A DNA stretch of 64,000 nucleotides, from the NCBI RefSeq assembly GCF_042453785.1, contig NC_091675.1:50540501-50604500 (forward strand), in the 5' to 3' direction. Origin of the DNA: Malus domestica (taxonomy: Eukaryota; Streptophyta; Magnoliopsida; Rosales; Rosaceae). Shown here one piece after another: positions 10,403 to 22,007 of this stretch (position 1 is the first letter of the stretch; every line of letters starts with the position of its first letter). The position numbers were made by a program, and so were the translations under genes. Below the pieces are notes generated by a model. It was not told the DNA's origin. It did no database searches and saw only the letters and a list, made by a program, of their open reading frames with translations.

Positions 10403-12502
10403 TTGTGTGGACTATGATAAAGTTACGAGTTTTGCTCAGAGTCGAGGTATGAGGTTTTTTCACTTGGCTCATTAGTTTTCCCTGTACTATTTTTTATAAA
10501 TGTTTTGTACGGAATGGTTTTCATTCAAATCGTATTTGTGTAGTATTTGGCCTTGGAGTTAAGTTGATATTGGCCATGATTACGAAATTGTATTTGGATG
10601 GGGTTATTGATTTTTCTAAATGTTTCACACGTATTGCCTGTAGTGATGATCGCTTATTGTTCGAATATTTTGCAAGAATGCAATATGTCTTGTGTGCACC
10701 TTGCCGCTTTATAGCCTGGTAGTTACTATGTTTTACTTGGTCATCAGGTAGTGTTGGATATAGTGACGTTAGAGCAATCGCGTGCCACTAGCTTGAACTG
10801 ATCGATAGAGATTCGATCATGATTTGAGATTTTAACTCAAATGTCATATGATAAATATTAGGGTTCTTTAGATATAAGCTCATTCAACACTTATTTTCTC
10901 GACAAAAATCCATCTCATTTAAACATCTAAATAAAACCCAAATTTGAAGTAGACTGCCATGTAAACAAATAAATACCTATTATTTTCAAACTATTTACGA
11001 TTGTGCCACAACACTCTAATTATGTTAATGAATTTAATTATCCACCATAATTGTGGGAAATAAGTGTCTTATTATTATAAAATTATCTACTTTATACTTC
11101 TCTTACCATCATATCTTTCATTTCTTTTATTTGTTTAGGTAAATTATTTTGCATGTATGTATTAGGCATATTTTATTAAAATTATATATATGCGTGCAAA
11201 TAATTTATCTATATTTTTATGTAAAATAATATGTAATTAATTAATTTTGAATCAATTGGCTAAAAACATTTATTTATTTTGTAGGTAAATTATTTTTCAT
11301 ATGATATTACATATATATTAGCCACATTTTGTTATTATTATATAGTGTGCAATCAATCGACATTCTTTTATTTTGTAGGTAAATTAGTTTGCATGTAGGT
11401 AAATTGTTTTATATATATATTGCAAAATATTGGTATTTAATTAATTTTGAATAAAAAATATTTATTTATTTTGTAGGTAAATTATTTTGCATGTATCATT
11501 ACATAATTTACTAGGAACTTATATTGTTATTATATATATGTTGTGCAAAATAATTCACCTATGTTATATTTAAAAAATTAATAATTTTGAATAATTTTAT
11601 TTATTTATTTGTAGAATATACTAATTTACCTGTTAGCATCATGTGAAAACAACTATATAAGGAACATTGGTATCATGTAAATTTTTGTTATTAAATGCAT
11701 AGAAATCATGACATTTAAATTTTTTTTCCAAATCCCATAAGGTTTTTGAAGACATTTAATTGAATGAAATAATGTAAAATAAATGTATATAATACGTGAG
11801 AGACCCAAAGTAAGTGTTATTAGGGGTAATTTAGACATCCAAAAATACAAATTTTGCCAAGGGAAACTTAATTATAGATATTGCTTAGTTGGAGCCTAGT
11901 AATTGGGTTTTTGTTGGAGAAATTTACCGTGATGGATTTTGGTTAAAGAAAATTGAATTCCAAGGGGTGTACTCATATTTATTTGTTTTATTTTTTTATA
12001 ATAAAACGGGGTGACCCTGAGGAGGAGTAATGTCATACGTTTTGCTCACCCCTACCACGGCATATTTTTCTATGCAGATGATCACGAATAGATGGTTTGT
12101 GAGATGACACGGCATTGCCAACAATATAAATTATACTTGTATTTTGAGTAACTCTAATTCTGTATTTGACTAACATCTTATTAAAATCAATCTTCGATTT
12201 ATTTCAGCCCACCAAAGTTCCTCATCGTTTTAAGTAAACTATTTCTCAATCCTGATTCAGTTCTTTTTAATCATTTATTTAACTCCCGTTCAATATTTGG
12301 GATTTTCAATTAACCCCATGTCTGGGGTTTTTAAAATATAAGCAACGCAACATATTGTAAATATCGAGGACAAAACATTTATAAGTCGTGGAGAATTGAA
12401 ATGCCGACCCCAAAATTAATTTACAAGATTCGGAGGATGTAAATTGCTCGAATTTTGAATTACGAAGCTCGATTTTAAGAGTGTATGGGCTCAAATAAAA
12501 GA
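10403..12502. other. AT-rich intergenic stretch, no gene seen
   Basis: No open frame with recognisable content. The left part (10403-11130) is unique-looking AT-rich DNA. The middle carries the degenerate repeats listed separately. The right part runs into a Cassandra LTR. Confidence 0.6.
11130..11640. repeat. Degenerate direct repeats with GTAGGTAAATTATTTTGCATG core
   Basis: The phrase TTTGTAGGTAAATTA plus a CAT(G)TA tail recurs near 11140, 11280, 11375 and 11472, with AATTAATTTTGAAT spacers between copies. Spacing is irregular (roughly 95-140 bp). It is a decayed tandem array with no coding content. Confidence 0.6.
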
Positions 12503-12786
12503 TGTGACATCCCACATCGCCCAGAGAAGTGATCCTTAAATGTATATTCTCATCCCTACCTAGCACGAGGCCTTTTGGGAGCTCACTGGCTTCGGGTTCC
12601 GTAGGAACTCCGAAGTTAAGCGAGAAGGAGGTCAGAGCACTTCCAGGATGGGTGACCCACTGGGAAGTTGCTCGTGAGTTCCCAAAAACAAAACCGTGAG
12701 GGAATGGTAAGTCCAAAGCGGACAATATCGTGCTACGGTGGTGGAGTGGGCCTGGGAAGTGATCCACCCCAGGCCGGGATGTGACA
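12503..12786 (+). mobile_element. Cassandra TRIM solo LTR (5S rRNA-derived)
   Basis: 284-bp LTR beginning TGTGACATCCC and ending GGGATGTGACA, flanked by AAAGA at 12498-12502 and 12787-12791. The middle carries sequence of 5S rRNA origin: GGAACTCCGAAGTTAAGCG near 12604 (A-box region) and AGGATGGGTGACC at 12645-12657 (C-box region), followed by CTGGGAAGT. This combination defines the Cassandra terminal-repeat retrotransposons, which use a pol III-type promoter. No second LTR or primer site is adjacent, hence solo. Confidence 0.93.
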
Positions 12787-13274
12787 AAAGAGACTTTCAA
12801 TATGCTTGGAATAGGGAGCGATACGCCAAATATTATTATACAATTGGAGGATAGTTTCTTTTCAGGTGTCCCCTCCACTTGAATAATGACATGTGACTTG
12901 TGTGTCCGTATTATGGCCACACTAAAAAATCTCTCATCAACTAGCGCATTATTTCATTTTCAAACAAAGAGGTTAAATATGGGAGCTTTATATATAGAGA
13001 CAACAATTTTTACTATATTTCAATGAACTCTACAAGTTTTTAAACATGTCAAGAAGAGACAAAAGTATCAAAACAATTAAGCCCAGCTCAAAAACATGAA
13101 AACAATGTTTTAAAATACCAACCATACTCCTAAGATTTTAGGCTTTTAATAGAACCCAACCCTCACAACTCCAACAAAATTAATATGTGTCATAAGCTCA
13201 ACCAATCATCTACTATTGACGTAGAACAAGTTTTGAAACTATATGTAGTATAAGTTTGTATAATTTATTACTAT
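12787..13274. other. Intergenic, nothing recognised
   Basis: AT-rich DNA with no supported gene or element. Confidence 0.5.
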
Positions 13275-13750
13275 AATCGGTTCAATCAGTCATAAACCAT
13301 TTTTCCAGAATCAGTTCAATTCGTCTTCAACCATTTTTGCAAAATCAGTTCAACATATCTTCGACAATTTTTGTAGAATCAGTTCAACATGTCCTTGACC
13401 ATTTTTTCAGAATCAGTTCAATCCATCCTCAACAATTTTTTTCAGAATCAATTCAACCCGTCTTTGACCATTTTTGCAGAATCAGTTCAACTCATCCTTG
13501 ACCATTTGTAGAATCAGTTTAACCAGCCTTTTTTGCAAAATCAGTTCAACCCGTCATCAACCATTTGCAAAATCAGTTCAACTTGTTTTCGACCATTTTT
13601 GCAAAATCAGTTCAACCTCGTTCTTGACCATTTTTGCACAATTAGTTTAACTTGTCTTCGACCATATTTGAATAATCAATTTAACCCGTCATCGACCATT
13701 TTTGCAAAATTAGTTCAAACCGTCTTCGACCATTTTTGCATAATCAATTT
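13275..13750. repeat. Minisatellite, ~35-bp unit, about 13-14 copies
   Basis: Tandem array with consensus AATCAGTTCAACCCGTC followed by TTCGACCATTTTTGCAA. Copies differ by point changes and by 1-10-bp length changes, and one (near 13530) is clearly shortened. Adjoining repeats are contiguous, with no unique spacers, so this is a minisatellite. An open frame across part of it only translates the repeat. Confidence 0.9.
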
Positions 13751-14378
13751 CAAATACATGTAAAATCAGTTTTGTATACTTTTCTACTTTTTAAAAAAAA
13801 TGTATGCAACTTAATTGACTTCAATATTGTTTTAGAAAAAATATGCAATATAATTGACTTCAATACTTTTAAAAAAAATTGAATTTATATATATTTTTAA
13901 TAGAATCAGTTTGTATAGTTTTAGAAGAATTAGTAAATAGGGAAGCTTAGTTTGTGTTGAGTTGGGTTAGATTGATTCTTATTCGGTACTTGTAAGTTCC
14001 AAAGAATCTACTCTTTTACCAATCAAATTAATTTAAAAGTTAAGTAACATCCTTCTTCAAATTAAATTAATCACTGGGTATTAGTTTACTTTCTCTTGTG
14101 CAGGCTCCATTATGTATTTAGTCATTTGAGAGTTGATTGAACGATGTCCAAATGTATAAGGATATAAGATTGACGCTTGTTTTGTAATTTGGTCTTTTGT
14201 TCACTTGGATCAAATTTTTTATCCTTTTAAAAAGTTTGATGGCATATTTGATGTACCTGAAACAAATAATTTGAATTAGATTTTCTGAAGTCTCATTCCT
14301 AAGTGTAAATATAATTGTTTTAGCTTTTGTACTAGTCAACTTCAACTAATGATGGGAAGCTCATTCTTGAGGCAAAAA
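13751..14378. other. AT-rich intergenic, nothing recognised
   Basis: Low-complexity A/T stretches up to 13900 followed by sequence without supported coding potential. Ends at a Cassandra insertion. Confidence 0.5.
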
Positions 14379-14769
14379 TGTAACATCCCACATCGTCCCG
14401 GGCCGGGATGTGACAATTGGTATCAGAGCCAATCCTTGGCCTGATATGTGCCGACAAGGACGTCGGGCCCCTAAGGGGGGTGAATTGTAACATCCCACAT
14501 CGCCTAGGGGAGTGATCCTTAAATGTATATTCTCATCTCCACCTAGCACGAGGCCTTTTGGGAGCTCACTGGCTTCGGGTTCCGTAGGAACTCTGAAGTT
14601 AAGCGAGAATGAGGCCGGAGCACTCCCATGATGGGTGACCCATTGTGAAGTTGCTTGTGAGTTCCCAAAAACAAAATCGTGAGGGAATGGTAAGCCCAAA
14701 GTGGACAATATCGTGCTACGGTGGTGGAACGGGCCTGGGAAGTGATCCACCCCAGGTCGGGATGTGACA
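14379..14769 (+). mobile_element. Cassandra TRIM with truncated 5' LTR
   Basis: The 5' LTR is reduced to 37 bp (14379-14415): its first ~17 bases are joined directly to its last ~20, so the 5S region is deleted. The primer site TGGTATCAGAGCC follows at 14418-14430. The short internal domain ends in a purine tract (CTAAGGGGGGTGAA), then comes an intact 284-bp 3' LTR (14486-14769) with the 5S-derived block. A-tract AAAAA on both sides (14374-14378, 14770-14774) fits a 5-bp target duplication but is low in information. In this LTR the C-box region reads CATGATGGGTGACC, changed from the usual AGGATGGGTGACC. Confidence 0.93.
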
Positions 14770-14806
14770 AAAAAGGTGTAGATGCCCAACCTCCACATAC
14801 TATGAG

Positions 14807-14979
14807 CTCATTTAGATGTGCTTTTAAAATGACTAAAAACGCTTTTAGAAGAAAAAAACTTGGGTTCCAGAAGGACTTTAAGTGCTTTTCCAGGATTTAC
14901 TTGCATATTTATTAAAGATTGTTCTAAAATATTTTCATCAAAAACGTTTTCTGTGATTTTAAAAGCACATCCAAATGAG
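14807..14979. mobile_element. MITE with ~25-bp terminal inverted repeats
   Basis: 173-bp fold-back element. The left end CTCATTTAGATGTGCTTTTA is mirrored by TAAAAGCACATCCAAATGAG at the right end with one mismatch. The interior is A/T-rich and non-coding. No clear target duplication was found, so the superfamily (possibly hAT) is not fixed. Confidence 0.75.
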
Positions 14980-15279
14980 TATATCATCTCTTTGAACCTC
15001 GAGAAACAAGGCACCTAGGTGACATGAACAACTTCAATGCTAGAGAGAGAAGTGTAAAAAGATACAAAAAATAAAGGGTATTTTCGTAAGTTAAACTCCA
15101 GAGAAAAAAAAACAAATGATGTCATCTTTCATTTTTTTTTTCTCCCTTAAATGTTTAAAAGTATTGTCTCAATATAAAATTAAGTATTAAAAGTATACTC
15201 TATGTGTATTTTTTTCTTAAAAAATATTTATTAAAAAAAATAACGTTTTAAGTGGATGGGCATATTAGTAATGTTGAAA

Positions 15280-15624
15280 TGCCTTCACGCTTCCTCTTCA
15301 TCTTCCAGGCCAGCAGCTCGTATAAACGGCAAACGAATTTCGAAATTTGAAATTTAAATTCAAAACTGCTCTTGAGTCCGACCGTTGAACCGCCTTATAG
15401 CGGCAGTGCTGGCTATGTATAACTATAATCCCCTCCCATTCCCAACGGCACATTGCTTCTTGCAAACTCTAACACCCCCTAATCACTCCCTCTCTCTCTC
15501 TCTCTCTCTCTCTCCGCCTCTCTGTGAATATCTGATCCTAAACCCTAACCCCACTCTGTTGACTGCTGATCGGAAACCCTAACCTCACTCTGTCATTCTG
15601 TTGAGTTGATTTGGTATTGTGAGA
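15280..15624 (+). promoter_or_regulatory. Promoter/5' UTR with (CT)n tract
   Basis: Region upstream of the small basic-protein gene. A CT dinucleotide run (15488-15514) lies in the probable 5' UTR, followed by two AACCCTAACC-like telobox motifs near 15540 and 15573. CT tracts and teloboxes are common in plant leader regions of growth or ribosome-related genes. The exact start site is not visible. Confidence 0.5.
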
Positions 15625-16032
15625 ATGAATTCGAATTTGAATCTTTTGTCGGAGGTCGCGGTGGTTCTCCGGAATTGGGAGGAAGACAAAAGATGGCTTT
15701 TTGACGAGTACTCTATCGTTGCAGATTTCATCCGTTTCTGTGCTGCTGTGAAATCGAAATCGTTCCTGATCGTTCCGAGGAAGAAACGGTCATCTCTGAG
15801 AAGGAGGCCCAACAAGAAAACAAATTTCGGGTTTCCGTTGGTCCCGGTCATCATTCCCAAGAAGAGGAGGTCTCTGAGAAGGAGGGCAGCCGCATCTCTG
15901 GGGATGACATCCACAAATCTGAAAAGGAAGCGGCTTTCTGGGTGTGAATCTTCTACAAACAACGGTGCTGGGCATGAAGGATTTCTTCTTCGGAAGAAAC
16001 AGAAGATCGTTGATCCGATCCGTGGTGGTTGA
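15625..16032 (+). CDS. Small, very basic plant protein, probably nuclear
   Basis: Single-exon frame of 135 aa starting at the first in-frame ATG (15625) and ending TGA. The N-terminal half has a mixed acidic/aromatic motif, NWEEDKRWLFDEYSIVADFI, and CAAVKSKSF. The rest is Arg/Lys-rich, with two similar basic segments, KKRSSLRRR (residues 53-61) and KKRRSLRRR (79-87), then LKRKR and RKKQK. These are nuclear or nucleolar localisation-like clusters. I believe similar short plant proteins of unknown function exist, but recall no name. The strong 5' leader and sensible composition favour a real gene. No catalytic domain is seen. Confidence 0.65.
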   Translation: MNSNLNLLSEVAVVLRNWEEDKRWLFDEYSIVADFIRFCAAVKSKSFLIVPRKKRSSLRRRPNKKTNFGFPLVPVIIPKKRRSLRRRAAASLGMTSTNLKRKRLSGCESSTNNGAGHEGFLLRKKQKIVDPIRGG

Positions 16033-18450
16033 GTTGTTCAATTCTGACGACCCTTACTTTACCACAGCGAGATAGGTTTGCTTGTTGGTTCAATTTTATA
16101 GCTTTATTTTTGGAAGAATTCAACTTCACCTACTAGATTTTGCATGAAACCCTAATTTCCCCAAGTTTTTGAATGTGGTCAAGGATCCGGCAGTGAAGCA
16201 CATGGATTGAAAAGAAACAGATAAACCTTTAATTCTGATATTTATCAGGTTATACAATGTAGTATAGAATCTTCTCTAATAACTCCACATGGGTAGGCGT
16301 AGGATGATCTGCTGCACAGTCGAGTCGGTTTTATTCTTCAATGCAACTTCTTCGCATCTAGATTATTGTACATGCCTGAGTTTCGCGGCTGCTGATATTA
16401 TGGCCCTACTTTTAGATGTCTCTTTTTTTAAAGCAATGATAGCTATGATAACTTGTCCGTTGCTAGAATTGAGTCTTTTTGCGGGTGCTGAATATAGGGT
16501 GAATTTTATGTTTGTTTTTGGAAATTATTGTTTCAGCTGTGTACTTGAATAATTGAATGAGTGATTTGACTGTCCGAGTGTATGTTTCTTGACATTTAGC
16601 TTCTGTTTGTCAAGGCGCTGTTGTGTTCCAACTCTTGAAGAGACAGTGCCATATATACCAAACAAATAAGAGTCGGACAGTTTCACTGGGTTGGGTGGAA
16701 GTTGTAAAACTAAAAAGCAACCTGTATTGAGCCTATTGACCAATGGCTGTGTTGTAGGACCATGTAGACGGAAAGCGTATGCAGTCAGAATAGATATACA
16801 TCCTCTACAGGTTGCAATGCTGGGAACAGTAACCGTCAATCTGCCCACCATTTACAGAAGTTGAGCTTTGCCGGGAACATTTGGTACGTCACGTTATTAA
16901 CAGGCTCCTGTTTCTGTCATACTCTAAGGCTTTTATCTTTATTCTACTAAGTTGGCCTGTGATTGCCCCTTGTAACTGAAATCACTTGATTGAAACTTGC
17001 ATAGCATCTGAACATTTAGTTTACCCATTTTTCATTCAATTTTCATGGCAGGCCACTTTCTGGAATTGATTGGAGTGATAATGTAATTGTAAGTTTTACA
17101 ACAAATCTAATAGATCGAACTATTTCGTGAACTTATGTGATACTGATTTAAGCTATAGATTTCAGCTCTTTTGGCTTTGGTTCTTGTATTGGCAATGTGG
17201 AAAGGTAAGCTTCCACTTTCTTGTTATCTTTCTTCTATTCTTGTTTCTATGCAACTTCACGAATTGTGAGTTTTGTTCAGTGCTAGTTGATGTTGCAGGC
17301 GACAGATGACAGTGAGTCTTTCGTCATTTCCTTTTCCGGAATCAATATGATTTTCATACACTAGTTTTGTCTGTGTCCAATAATTCGACTTGATTTCTTA
17401 CAAAATTATTCCTGCCTTGTTTCTTAGTAGATTATCTACAACATTATTACTCTATTCAGGGACGAGAGGACAAGACTCAGTAGACATATCTGATTAATTA
17501 CCTCATTTATTCTATTACAGAAACAAACGACTCCCGAGACCACGCTGATAATAATAGTTTCCAACTTCGCTTTTATTGAAATTGGTTTCTCTAAGAATTT
17601 GTTTTAATCTCTTATCATAAGTATACAAAGTTTAAGAATTTAATTGTGTGTACAGTTGTGATGCTGCAGAATCGCTAATGCTTCCTACCAGGTACAATGT
17701 TTTAAACTTTAAATTTTGTATCTGCAGTTGTTTTTCAATTGACGTGATTTGTAAGCACAATATCCTAATACAGTTTCCAATTTTTCTTTTATTATATATG
17801 AAGATATATGTTCATTCCATCTAGAATTTCAAATTTCAACAGCTGAGACTTTATAACTTTAACTGGTATTGAAGAAAGGTTTCTGAGAGATTACCAAATG
17901 TCCAACACAATGGTATCGAATTTATGCCTTGCATTACGATGGCTATAGCCGTGTCTACTAGCGACAGTTATTATATCCTGTTATGCACCATGTTCATGTA
18001 TTTCGGTGAAGGAGAGTGGAATTAGAAATTAGGAAGTCATAATGCTGCGAATCTGGAACAACCAAACGTGAATACTCTCTTCATTCAGACTACGAAGTAG
18101 AATAATTCAATCCAGTTTTTCTTCTTATTATTATTTCTGGCAGGAGATATGGCTCCATCGCTCCTTATTTCTTGATCATTCTAAATCGAAAGTTATATCG
18201 TTCTAGGTGATATGAGACTATAATTGCTTAATGTGACCTCATCGTTCATTTCAGCTTTGTCAAGTTCTGGGATACCGAAGTTTGGAAAGTGTTTCCGTAC
18301 AGACATGCGTCATCTGGAGTAAATTGACAAGGTTAGTTTGAAGTGTATGATCAGTGGTGCTAATTTACCACAGATCAAGTGTCGTAATGCATGAATGACC
18401 TATTCAATAATGAATATGAATTGAGCATTTTTGTCCACCTCGGTGGTGTC
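16033..18450. other. Downstream region without long frames; possible spliced 3' UTR
   Basis: No supported coding exon in about 2.4 kb. The base composition, CAG acceptor-like sites (for example near 17298 and 17519) and lack of transposon signatures would fit a long 3' untranslated region with introns, or a decayed host gene. I could not assemble a protein. Confidence 0.35.
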
Positions 18451-18510
18451 ATGTAGCTGACCTCACTTAGTAGGAAAAGACTTTGTTGTTGTTGTTGTTG
18501 GTGGTGGTGT
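18451..18510 (+). mobile_element. RTE LINE 3'-end scrap
   Basis: About 60 bp matching the last bases of the RTE elements below: GTAGCTGACCTCACTTAG, GGAAAAGACTTTG, then (TTG)n. It is extremely 5'-truncated and in the opposite orientation to the larger RTE copies starting 0.7 kb away. Confidence 0.8.
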
Positions 18511-19208
18511 CAGGATGTTTGCCATTAGTTTATATCGTCGAAAGCCGCACAAATTAGCAGGAAGTCATCAACTAACTAATTATGCTTACACTTTATAGTT
18601 TCAGTTTTTGGTCAGTCGGTTGTTATATATGTCGCTACGAGTAGAGAATATGCTTTGGATATGGTTTATGGTTTCAGTCTTCAATCGCTGCCATTGCTTT
18701 GTTGCTGAAATAGCTGGAGATCTAGTTAGTGTATGTGCGTGTGAGACTAACTATGTTTGCTTTTGTAGATTGTGAGTATTGAATTATTTTTGAGTTGAGC
18801 GATAGCGTTACTGGGTTGTTGGGGCAAAGAGAATTGGTGGGGATTGAATTTGCACCAGGATGCATAACCATGATTGCTTTCGGCCATTGCGTTAAAGCAC
18901 CACATGCAGTGTGTTAAAGCGCCATATGCAATATATACTGAATGATTGATAGTTATTGGTCCTCCTATTTTCCCTCTTGTAAGTTTCAGCTTATAACACT
19001 TCTTTTCAATCACCAAATATTCTTGGGTGGTGCCATCCACCTCTTTTTTCAATCTTTTCGATTTTCAACTTTCGATCGAATGAATTGAAAAATATCACAA
19101 TAGAGAAATTAACAAAAAATACATGAAAAGATAAAAAATAAAGAAAAATAAAAAATACATGGAAAGATAAAAAATAGAGAAATTAACAAAAAATAGCACC
19201 GCCTTACA
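18511..19208. other. Intergenic, nothing recognised
   Basis: No gene or repeat could be supported. An open frame on the minus strand (18747-19052) has no recognisable domain. The right end is A-rich with short internal repeats (AAAAAATACATG, AGAGAAATTAACAAAAAATA). Confidence 0.45.
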
Positions 19209-19223
19209 TTTTTTTAAAGACAA

Positions 19224-19846
19224 CAACAACAACAACAAAGCCTTTTCCCACTAAGTGGGGTCGGCTATATGAATCCTAGAACGCCATTGCGCTCGGTTTT
19301 GTGTCATGTCCTCCGTTAGATCCAAGTACTCTAAGCCTTTTCTTAGAGTCTCTTCCAAAGTTTTCCTAGGTCTTCCTCTACCCCTTCGGCCCTGAATCTC
19401 TGTCCCGTAGTCACATCTTCGAACCGGAGCGTCAGTCGGCCTTCTTTGCACATGTCCAAATCACCGAAACCGATTTTCTCTCATCTTTCCTTCAATTTCG
19501 GCTACTCCTACTTTACCTCGGATATCCTCATTCTCAATCTTATCCTTTCTCGTGTGCCCACACATCCCACGAAGCATCCTCATCTCTGCTACACCCATTT
19601 TGTGTACGTGTTGATGTTTCACCGCCCAACATTTTGTGCCATACAACATCGCTGGCCTTATTGCCGTCTTATAAAATTTTCCCTTGAGCTTCAGTGGCCT
19701 ACGACGGTCACACAACATGCTGGATGCATTCTTACACTTCATCCATCCAGCTCGTATTCTATGGTTGAGATCTCCATCTAATTCTCCGTTCTCTTGTAAG
19801 ATAGATCCTAGGTAGCGAAAACGGTCGCTTTTTGTGATCTTCGCTA
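19224..19846 (-). pseudogene. RTE reverse-transcriptase C-terminal fragment
   Basis: 5'-truncated RTE copy. Minus-strand frames give [46 protein letters not shown] and, after a frame change near 19455, a C-terminal RRGRGRPRKTLEETLRKGLE. The 3' end carries GGGAAAAGGCTTTG followed by (TTG)n in sense orientation. It lacks endonuclease and catalytic RT, so it cannot move by itself. Confidence 0.88.
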
Positions 19847-21299
19847 AATTGCTCCGGTCATTAGTGTGGATAAGTATATAAATGGATAGAGATAGGAAAG
19901 CAAACACAAGATGTACGTGGTTCACCCAGATTGGCTACGTCCACGGAATAAAAGAGTTCTCATTAATTGTGAAGGGTTTACACAAGTACATAGGTTCAAG
20001 CTCTCCTTTAGTGAGTACAAGTGAATGATTTAGTACAAATGACATTAGAGTACAAATGACATTAGGAAATATTGTGGGAGAATGATCTCGTAATCACGAA
20101 ACTTCTAAGTATCGGAGTGTGGTATCATCTTGACTTGCCTTATCTGTCTCATAGGTAGATGTGGCAGCTTCTCTGGAAGTACTCTTCCTCCATCCAGGGG
20201 TGGTATCTTTAACTGGTGGAGATGCACAAGGTAATGTATCAATTTCACTTGAAGCTTACTTGTAGTTTCAGGCTTGGTCAAGCGCGATACAAACCATGTA
20301 GTAGGAGTCCCCCAAGTCGCCGAGCTAGGGGATTTGTTGAAAGAGGTGACAGACAAGGTAAGCAATCAGAGCTCTGGCTGATTGTTCACCTTCTCCCCAT
20401 CTTGCAGCAGCATGAAGGATAAAGAGAAGAAAAATGAGAAGAGATGATATGGGATACTTTTGCTTTTGAAGAAGTAACTTTCCACAGGCTTATTCTTGAA
20501 CTGAGCTGGAGGGTTTTCTGGTTTCCTCCAGAGTATAAGGCGGACTGAAGAATTTGAGGGTCAAAACAAGTCCATCAAATCTAGAGTACGTTCGACCCTG
20601 CTGATATGGGATACTTTTGCTTTTGACAGAGTAATGGATGGATCGGCACGTGTGCTGTTACACTTGTCTCCACATGCTTTCTTGTATCCTTCGCACCTGC
20701 CCTATCTGTTCCTCAAGCAGATGCGGTATCTTCCCTGGCAACATAAGATGTTGAAGATGAGTAATCGAGAGCAATGCCAGGTAAGTAATCAGGTAAGGGG
20801 TTCCAGACTGTCAGTTCCTGGCTGGGAGCTTGATTTCAAGTGCTGACTGATTGCTCTCTTTCTCCTTGTCTTGCAGGTAAAAACAAGGCCAAAGGAAAAG
20901 ACAGGGAAAAAGCATGATATGGGATACTCTTGCTTTTAACCCTGATGATATGAGATATTCTTGCTCTAGTATAGCTTGTTTGCAGAGGTATTATCGGGGG
21001 GAAAGAAAGCTGAATATTTCGAAAGGCTTCGTTGGGAGTGCCCTCTCAGATAAGAGGAAGGGTTGAGCATTTTTGCAGGTCTGCCTGTCCGTTGGGGATG
21101 GAGGTCGACATATATAGAAGTCTCCCTAACATCAAGTAATAATGCTATTCCTTTACCCTGCTTGGTCATAGCACGGTAATGGGAGCTGCCAGCTTCACAT
21201 GTTTTAACTCTGTCAGAGCACTTTGAAAAAGTGGTCTGTGGTATCTGGAAAGCTGATGTTGCGTGTGAAGATTACAGACAAGCTTTATCCAAGGAGATC

Positions 21300-21830
21300 C
21301 AGCTCTTGAAGTTGGGAAAGTGGTGCCTCTTCGGTTTTCGAACAAGCAATCCTGTCGGGGATCTGGCTCTCGAGATTCGGAGAACGATGCCTCTTCAATT
21401 TTTGAGAAAACAATCTTGCTGGGGGTCTGGCTCTCGAGATTCGGAGAGCGGTGTCTCTTCAATTTTTGAGAAAGTAATCATGTTGGGAGTCTGGCTCTCG
21501 AGATTCGGAGGGCGGTGCCTCTTCGATTTTGGAGCAAGCAATCTTGTTGGGAGTGTTTTCTCGAATGTGAGTAAAGGTTGGGCATATTTGCTAGTCTACC
21601 TTGCCACAAAGCACAGAGGTTGACACACAGGGACTTTCCAATTATCCAGCAGTGGTACTGTTCCTTTACCCTCTCTTCGATTTTTGACAAAGTAATCATG
21701 TTGGGAGTCTGGCTCTCGAGATTCGGAGGGCAGTGCCTCTTCAATTTTGGAGCAAGCAATCTTGTTGGGAGTGTTTTCTCGAATGTGAGTAAAGGTTGGG
21801 CATGTTTGCTAGTCTACCTTGCTAGTCTAC
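21300..21830. repeat. Imperfect tandem repeats, ~60-67-bp unit
   Basis: The phrase CTGGCTCTCGAGATTCGGAG followed by a CCTCTTCAATTTTTGAG-like half and TCTTGTTGGGAGT occurs five times (near 21363, 21428, 21491 and 21710, plus partial copies). A larger copy of about 224 bp is also duplicated, including TCTCGAATGTGAGTAAAGG at about 21552 and 21776. It is non-coding; open frames across it are repeat translations. Confidence 0.75.
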
Positions 21831-22007
21831 CTTTTCGATTTCTGAGCAGGCGCCTCTTCGATGACTGAAGCTCCGTCGAGTGCAGCTTTTTATAGGGGCT
21901 GGCATTAAGTTCCAAAGCACACTTGAATCTCCACCAGTAGAAGCTCCATTCTTGCACTTCTAAGATCTTGATTTGTCCGACCTCTTCTCTCTTCAATACC
22001 TTTGAAA

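Noticed and set aside
12600-12690. 5S rRNA gene
   Set aside because: The 5S similarity is partial, lies between Cassandra LTR ends with a target duplication, and recurs in other Cassandra copies in the window. It is 5S-derived retrotransposon sequence.
13275-13750. CRISPR-like repeat array
   Set aside because: Units are contiguous and degenerate with no unique spacers, in plant nuclear DNA. It is a minisatellite.
12306-14798. Two similar minus-strand open frames (12306-12920 and 14361-14798) that look like a repeated protein family
   Set aside because: They are antisense translations of the two Cassandra LTRs, so their similarity comes from the shared 5S-derived repeat and not from protein conservation.
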